This document shows positions 6,582 through 9,474 of a stretch of DNA of 9,474 nt, in pieces; positions within the stretch are counted from its first letter, which is position 1, and each line of letters opens with the position of its first letter. The position numbers and the translations under genes were made by a program. A model generated the notes under the pieces. It did no database searches. It was not told the DNA's origin and saw only the letters and a program-made list of their open reading frames with translations. The stretch is taken from the NCBI GenBank assembly GCA_023427925.1, contig JAEYZS010000049.1, positions 1-9,474 of the forward strand. Direction: 5' to 3'. The stretch comes from Pseudomonadota bacterium (lineage in GTDB: Bacteria; Bdellovibrionota; Bdellovibrionia; Bdellovibrionales; JAEYZS01).

Positions 6582-7166
6582 TTAACTTTTTATGATTTGT
6601 TCAATACCTGAACGGATGAGCATAACAGCAATTGCTGCCAAGAAGAGGGCAAAAACCTTCCCTACTGCAATAGATCCCGGCTTAGTAATAACTTTTACAA
6701 CTTTATCGGAAAAGTAAAACACAATCCAAACGATAAATAGATTCAAAACCAAGGAAACCATAGTCCAAGTGTAACCAGTTGTATCAACGATCAGGAGCAA
6801 GGTCGTTAGTGCCCCAGGGCCAATAATTAACGGAGTTCCGATCGGAACGATACCAATTGTATCATCGGCACCTGCTTTTCTCCTCTCCCCTCGGTCAAAT
6901 ATAAGATCGTGGATAGAAAGAATCAATAACAGCAATCCGCCGGCCACTTTAAAGTCACTCACTGTAATACCTAAAAGTTTAAATACAGTTTGGCCAAAAA
7001 AGATAAAGAAAACACTGATTCCAAAAGCCGTCACCGCGGCCTGATTCACAACTTTTCTTCTTTGAATGAGAGAAGCATCTCCCGTCACAGATAGAAATGC
7101 TGGCAAAATACCGATCGCATCGATTGCAAAAAAGAGTGGCATGAAGGCTTTTAAAAAGATTTCCAT
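6582..7166 (-). CDS. MarC family integral membrane protein
   Basis: A 194-residue inner-membrane protein with about six hydrophobic segments. The two family hallmarks are repeated in inverted halves: AIDAIGILPAFLSVTGD at about 14-30 and IVPIGTPLIIGPGALTTLLL at about 106-125. A charged loop, RGERRKAGADD (92-102), separates the halves. MarC proteins were once linked to multiple antibiotic resistance and some relatives to amino-acid transport, but substrates are mostly unknown. The open frame extends to an ATG at 7322, which would add 52 residues without family resemblance. I chose the ATG at 7166 because AGGA is 5 nt upstream and the length then matches the family. The kynureninase-like gene follows after 30 nt, so the two are probably co-transcribed. 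Confidence 0.92.
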   Translation of the reverse strand: MEIFLKAFMPLFFAIDAIGILPAFLSVTGDASLIQRRKVVNQAAVTAFGISVFFIFFGQTVFKLLGITVSDFKVAGGLLLLILSIHDLIFDRGERRKAGADDTIGIVPIGTPLIIGPGALTTLLLIVDTTGYTWTMVSLVLNLFIVWIVFYFSDKVVKVITKPGSIAVGKVFALFLAAIAVMLIRSGIEQIIKS

Positions 7167-7171
7167 AATTT

Positions 7172-7175
7172 TCCT
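7172..7175 (-). promoter_or_regulatory. Ribosome binding site that decides the marC start
   Basis: AGGA, extended as AGGAAAA on the minus strand, lies 5 nt before the ATG at 7166. It supports the 194-residue product over a 246-residue version starting at 7322. Confidence 0.7.
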
Positions 7176-7218
7176 GATTACGCTCGAGTATTCTGGCGAA
7201 GCTAAAATTGTTAAAATT

Positions 7219-7247
7219 AGAATACATCTAACTTCTAGTTTCTTCAA
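7219..7247 (-). promoter_or_regulatory. Candidate promoter for the marC transcription unit
   Basis: TTGAAG (7247-7242) and TATTCT (7224-7219) are 17 nt apart on the minus strand, each with four consensus matches. The start point would be near 7212, giving a leader of about 45 nt to the marC ATG. A second weaker pair, TTAACA with AATACT and a 16-nt spacer, lies slightly downstream. If either is used, the longer marC frame could not be translated from its first ATG. Confidence 0.35.
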
Positions 7248-7328
7248 TGGGATGGTTGAACCAAGACAAAAGCCTAACTCTTTTTCATGGGTGGTTCCAA
7301 AGTGGCTAGATCCCTTAATCAAGGACAG

Positions 7329-7955
7329 TTAATTGTGCATAAGGAAGTAGACACCGTAAAGAACTAAGACCAATCCCATAACGACGTCTATGTAGTGGCG
7401 GAACTTCATAAAGTGGGGGCGAACTTTTTTGTTGCCTACTATAGCAGCGACAGTTCCGAACCAAAGCGCAGTGATCAATATCAAAGTTGCTATGATTAGA
7501 CCTAAATCGAAATAGCCTTGGTTAGGCTTCATCACTTGTGAAGATATACTTATAAAGTAAACGATGGCCTTAGGATTTCCAATCGTCGTAACGAGCCCTG
7601 CAAGAAAGGACTTTTTATAACTTACAAAATCCATGGCAGGGTTTACCTCGTTACCATTCTCCCCTTTAATTAAATATCGAAAGAAACCTTTCAACGCTTG
7701 GTACCCTAAGAAAGTCAAATAAGCAGCCCCGCCTAACTGAATCCATCTTAAAACTTCCGGGTTTTGTTGAACAAGATATCCAGCGCCGAAAACACTCACT
7801 AAAATGAGAGCCAGATCGCCACACGCGATACCTATTGCAGTGACCAACCCACTTCGAATCGAATACGTAATAGTATGATGAAATAATACAGCAAAACCAG
7901 GACCGGGTGATGCCACTGCAACAAGATGAATCAAAGATAGTGCCAATAAACTCAT
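7329..7955 (-). CDS. LysE/RhtB family amino-acid exporter
   Basis: A 208-residue inner-membrane protein of the LysE/RhtB superfamily, which exports amino acids such as lysine, threonine, homoserine lactone or leucine in studied members. SPGPG (16-20) is the diagnostic N-terminal motif, followed by GLVTAIGIACGD (36-47), GAAYLTFLGYQALKG (76-90) and GNPKAIVYF (126-134) at the start of the second half. About six membrane segments are visible, with a charged loop at 93-115. Length is normal for the family; the substrate cannot be predicted. The ATG at 7955 is the first available, since an in-frame TAA precedes it directly. No Shine-Dalgarno is seen in the AT-rich leader, which is unusual next to the other genes here. 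It is transcribed divergently from the PfpI-like gene. Confidence 0.92.
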   Translation of the reverse strand: MSLLALSLIHLVAVASPGPGFAVLFHHTITYSIRSGLVTAIGIACGDLALILVSVFGAGYLVQQNPEVLRWIQLGGAAYLTFLGYQALKGFFRYLIKGENGNEVNPAMDFVSYKKSFLAGLVTTIGNPKAIVYFISISSQVMKPNQGYFDLGLIIATLILITALWFGTVAAIVGNKKVRPHFMKFRHYIDVVMGLVLVLYGVYFLMHN

Positions 7956-7985
7956 TTATTAAATTATTAATTAAATTCATTCCAA

Positions 7986-7991
7986 AGTATA
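7986..7991 (-). promoter_or_regulatory. Candidate -10 element of the LysE-type gene
   Basis: TATACT on the minus strand matches five of six -10 positions and lies about 30 nt before the ATG at 7955. No good -35 stands 16-18 nt upstream (the sequence there is around ATCTGG), so activation by a regulator or a different promoter type would be needed. Confidence 0.35.
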
Positions 7992-8040
7992 TCGTTTTCG
8001 TAACAAAACCAGATAGTAATTGAGATTTAAAATTTACTGA

Positions 8041-8076
8041 CTGAGTATCTCCTTGATCTGAGCATCTATCTCAGAT
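8041..8076. promoter_or_regulatory. Operator-like repeats between divergent LysE-type and PfpI-type genes
   Basis: ATCTGAG (8056-8062) and CTCAGAT (8070-8076) form a perfect 7-bp inverted repeat around 7 nt. In addition CTGAGTATCT (8041-8050) recurs as CTGAGCATCT (8058-8067), a nine-of-ten direct repeat 17 nt apart, so the same CTGAG core occurs twice forward and once inverted. The cluster lies about 85-120 nt before both start codons. It could bind a shared regulator, or the inverted repeat could form a small RNA hairpin. Confidence 0.4.
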
Positions 8077-8150
8077 GAACTGCAAACTAGTGAAAATGAA
8101 AAGAAAATAAATTGGAAACAAGTTGGATTTAAATACGCCAACTCAATAAC

Positions 8151-8157
8151 AAGGAGG
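8151..8157 (+). promoter_or_regulatory. Ribosome binding site of the PfpI-type gene
   Basis: AAGGAGG, a near-complete Shine-Dalgarno sequence, is 5 nt before the ATG at 8163. It is the strongest in the window and suggests high translation. Confidence 0.8.
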
Positions 8158-8162
8158 CAGGA

Positions 8163-8753
8163 ATGACTCTCGAAGGAAAGAAAATTGCAATACTTGCAAC
8201 GAACGGTTTTGAACAATCAGAGCTTTTTGAACCAAAAGAAGCTTTAGAAAAAGCCGGAGCAGAAGTTGAAGTCGTATCGCCTGAGAAAGGTGAAATCAAA
8301 GGTTGGTCAAAAGGAGATTGGGGAAAGAAATGCTCTGTAGACAAAACTCTCGATGAAGCCAATGCCGAAGACTACGATGGTTTATTATTACCCGGTGGAG
8401 TCATCAACCCTGATAAACTTAGAACAGAAGAATCAGCCGTACAGTTCGTGCAAAGTTTCGTAGATTCCAGAAAGCCAATCGCAGCGATTTGCCATGGACC
8501 TCAAATCTTGATTGAAACTGGATGTGTAGCTGGAAAAACCATGACATCTTGGCCATCTATAAAAACCGACTTACGAAATGCGGGAGCGAATTGGGTTGAT
8601 AGCGAAGTGGTCACTGATAATGGACTCGTGACCAGCCGAAAGCCTGACGACATTCCTGCATTCAATAAGAAAATGGTCGAAGAGTTTGCTGAAGGGGTAC
8701 ACTCTTCAAAACCAAGGCTCGACAATCTTCAGTCATCTAAACAACTGAGTTAG
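8163..8753 (+). CDS. DJ-1/PfpI family protein (type 1 glutamine amidotransferase fold)
   Basis: A 196-residue cytosolic protein of the DJ-1/PfpI superfamily. [20 protein letters not shown] (5-24) forms the first strand and places Glu17 where the active-site glutamate lies. [17 protein letters not shown] (71-87) is the next conserved block, and [14 protein letters not shown] (107-120) is the nucleophile elbow with Cys110 and His111. [20 protein letters not shown] (128-147) and [20 protein letters not shown] (152-171) are typical of the YhbO/PfpI subgroup with a GWSKGDWG insertion (47-54). Members have been described as proteases, glyoxalases/deglycases or general stress proteins, and the true activity of this one is open. 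About 20 extra polar residues at the C-terminus lie beyond the usual end. The gene is alone on the plus strand and diverges from the exporter gene. Confidence 0.94.
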   Translation: MTLEGKKIAILATNGFEQSELFEPKEALEKAGAEVEVVSPEKGEIKGWSKGDWGKKCSVDKTLDEANAEDYDGLLLPGGVINPDKLRTEESAVQFVQSFVDSRKPIAAICHGPQILIETGCVAGKTMTSWPSIKTDLRNAGANWVDSEVVTDNGLVTSRKPDDIPAFNKKMVEEFAEGVHSSKPRLDNLQSSKQLS

Positions 8754-8768
8754 TGAGAATTTAATGGC

Positions 8769-8809
8769 GGAGATGATTTACCGCTCAATCCTGAGCAAGA
8801 ATCATCTCC
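8769..8809. terminator. Two-tier hairpin between convergent genes, probable bidirectional terminator
   Basis: GGAGATGATT (8769-8778) pairs perfectly with AATCATCTCC (8800-8809). Inside, GCTCA (8783-8787) pairs with TGAGC (8792-8796) around a 4-nt loop, ATCC; the internal loop is TACC on one side and AAG on the other. The hairpin starts 15 nt after the PfpI-type stop and 17 nt from the stop of the converging phospholipase-type gene. No U tract follows on either strand, so classical intrinsic termination is uncertain, but the position and perfect stem argue for 3'-end function. Confidence 0.6.
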
Positions 8810-8826
8810 ATCATGAAGTTGGGAGA

Positions 8827-9474
8827 TTAGAATTTATCACTCAATAGATCGATTATGATCTTTTTCCAAAATACTTGTTTTTGCTTTTCCGTAATTTGAG
8901 ACGAAAGTTGAATGTAGTCATCATGATAAAGCTTCGTTAGCTCACGAGTATATGCAGGGCTATAGACGAAGAGTGAGTTTTCGGTGTCGTGAATAAAGCT
9001 TCTACGATTCAAATTCACCGATCCTAAAAAGGAGAACTCATCATCAATCAATACGATCTTTGAATGTAGGATCACTCTGTCTTCGGTATAGTCGTAAACT
9101 TTTATTTTCTCGTAGAATTTATTGATTCCCGCTTTATTTGTTTCGCCCAAGAAGGATCCCAATGTATCACCATCTAAATTCAATCTTGTTACAACTGTAA
9201 TATCAACTCCTCTTGCCACAGCCCTTTCCAAAGCCTCCACCAATGGTTGAGATGGTCTGAAATAAGGCGTTGAAATAAGAACCTTCTTCTGCGCATGATC
9301 AAGCATATCAGCATAAAGGTCTTGAATGAGGCGCCCTTCTACATAAGGAGTCGAAACGTAATGCCTAACCATTGGAGAATTCTGGGATCTATCAAAGTAG
9401 CTGGCTTGCACTTGTCCTGAGGACGGAACGTTTTGGACCCAAGATCTCACATATGAAGTTCTATCATCTTGATC
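8827..9474 (-). CDS. Phospholipase D-like / cardiolipin synthase-type protein, N-terminus cut by window edge
   Basis: The C-terminal 215 residues of a PLD-superfamily protein. The second HKD motif is complete: LHSKIVLIDD followed by GSVNLNRRSF, with His137, Lys139 and Asp144 of the visible part. Upstream of it are ISTPYFRPSQPLVEALERAV and ARGVDITVVT, the strand-helix elements that precede this motif in cardiolipin synthases, and TENSLFVYS follows it. The frame stays open to the last base, so the GTG at 9450 is not a real start, and the first PLD domain should lie beyond the right edge. Full-length members join two phosphatidylglycerols to cardiolipin, or move phosphatidyl groups more generally, at the inner membrane; family members with other substrates exist. 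It converges with the PfpI-type gene, and a two-tier hairpin lies between them. Confidence 0.9.
   Translation of the reverse strand, partial: DQDDRTSYVRSWVQNVPSSGQVQASYFDRSQNSPMVRHYVSTPYVEGRLIQDLYADMLDHAQKKVLISTPYFRPSQPLVEALERAVARGVDITVVTRLNLDGDTLGSFLGETNKAGINKFYEKIKVYDYTEDRVILHSKIVLIDDEFSFLGSVNLNRRSFIHDTENSLFVYSPAYTRELTKLYHDDYIQLSSQITEKQKQVFWKKIIIDLLSDKF

Larger units (their letters stand above)
7167..7328. other. Non-coding gap between lysE-type gene and marC
   Basis: A 162-nt gap holding the candidate marC promoter and its ribosome binding site. Just after the LysE stop a short CCTT/AAGG hairpin (loop GATT, minus strand) is present, without a U tract, so there is no convincing terminator. 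The frame through this gap codes for no recognisable protein segment. Confidence 0.5.

Noticed and set aside
7167..7322. A 52-residue N-terminal extension of the MarC protein from the ATG at 7322
   Set aside because: The extension has no family resemblance. The ATG at 7166 has a good ribosome binding site, and a promoter candidate lies inside the extension.
7666..7980. A 104-codon minus-strand frame overlapping the LysE-type gene
   Set aside because: It is out of frame with a clear transporter gene, its residues (many Cys, Ser, Arg) look like a shadow translation, and it matches no family I know.
8129..8725. Minus-strand frames opposite the PfpI-type gene
   Set aside because: They are Ser/Pro-rich antisense shadows of a gene with complete family motifs and a strong ribosome binding site on the plus strand.
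9448..9450. The GTG at 9450 as the start of a short one-domain PLD protein
   Set aside because: The frame is open to the window edge, and the family normally has a first PLD domain before this part, so the gene is simply cut.
1..9474. A defence island, prophage, toxin-antitoxin pair, CRISPR array or biosynthetic cluster
   Set aside because: No nuclease, integrase, transposase, phage structural gene, repeat-spacer pattern or toxin-like small gene pair was seen. Apart from one secreted protein, the genes belong to common chromosomal families.

Overview
The window is a compact stretch of bacterial chromosome of moderately low GC with nine protein genes, two of them cut by the window edges. All but one are on the minus strand. 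I see no rRNA, tRNA, insertion sequence, phage gene or CRISPR array. The gene set (a bacterial-type SucA, an Nfu with a mitochondrial-style N-terminal domain, a CBS-PAS protein and a small secreted protein of unknown family) would fit a free-living Gram-negative proteobacterium. A relative of Bdellovibrio is my best guess, but it rests on overall impression and is low confidence.

Region 1 (1-3681): the gene for the E1 component of 2-oxoglutarate dehydrogenase (sucA) runs off the left edge without its last few dozen codons. Upstream of it on the same strand lies a two-domain Nfu iron-sulfur carrier. The pairing makes sense: Nfu proteins supply clusters to enzymes such as lipoyl synthase, and the 2-oxoglutarate dehydrogenase complex needs lipoate. 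The sucA reading frame probably starts at a GTG with a good ribosome binding site, not at the ATG nine codons later.

Region 2 (3612-7247): a likely minus-strand transcription unit reads marC-family membrane protein, kynureninase-like PLP enzyme, CBS-PAS sensor protein and then, after 84 nt, a secreted protein with two cysteine-paired repeats. It ends in a hairpin followed by a U tract. The first three genes are 30 and 17 nt apart. The marC start is moved to 7166 because of its ribosome binding site and family length.

Region 3 (7329-9474): a LysE/RhtB-type exporter (minus) and a DJ-1/PfpI-family protein (plus) diverge from a 207-nt region with a perfect 7-bp inverted repeat and a related direct repeat. 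The PfpI-like gene converges on a phospholipase D/cardiolipin synthase-type gene that enters from the right edge. A long two-tier hairpin lies between their stop codons.

I did not find a clearly novel multi-gene system. The least explained items are the secreted duplicated protein, the PLP enzyme next to a stand-alone CBS-PAS sensor, and the operator-like repeats between the divergent genes. No gap between genes exceeds 300 bases.
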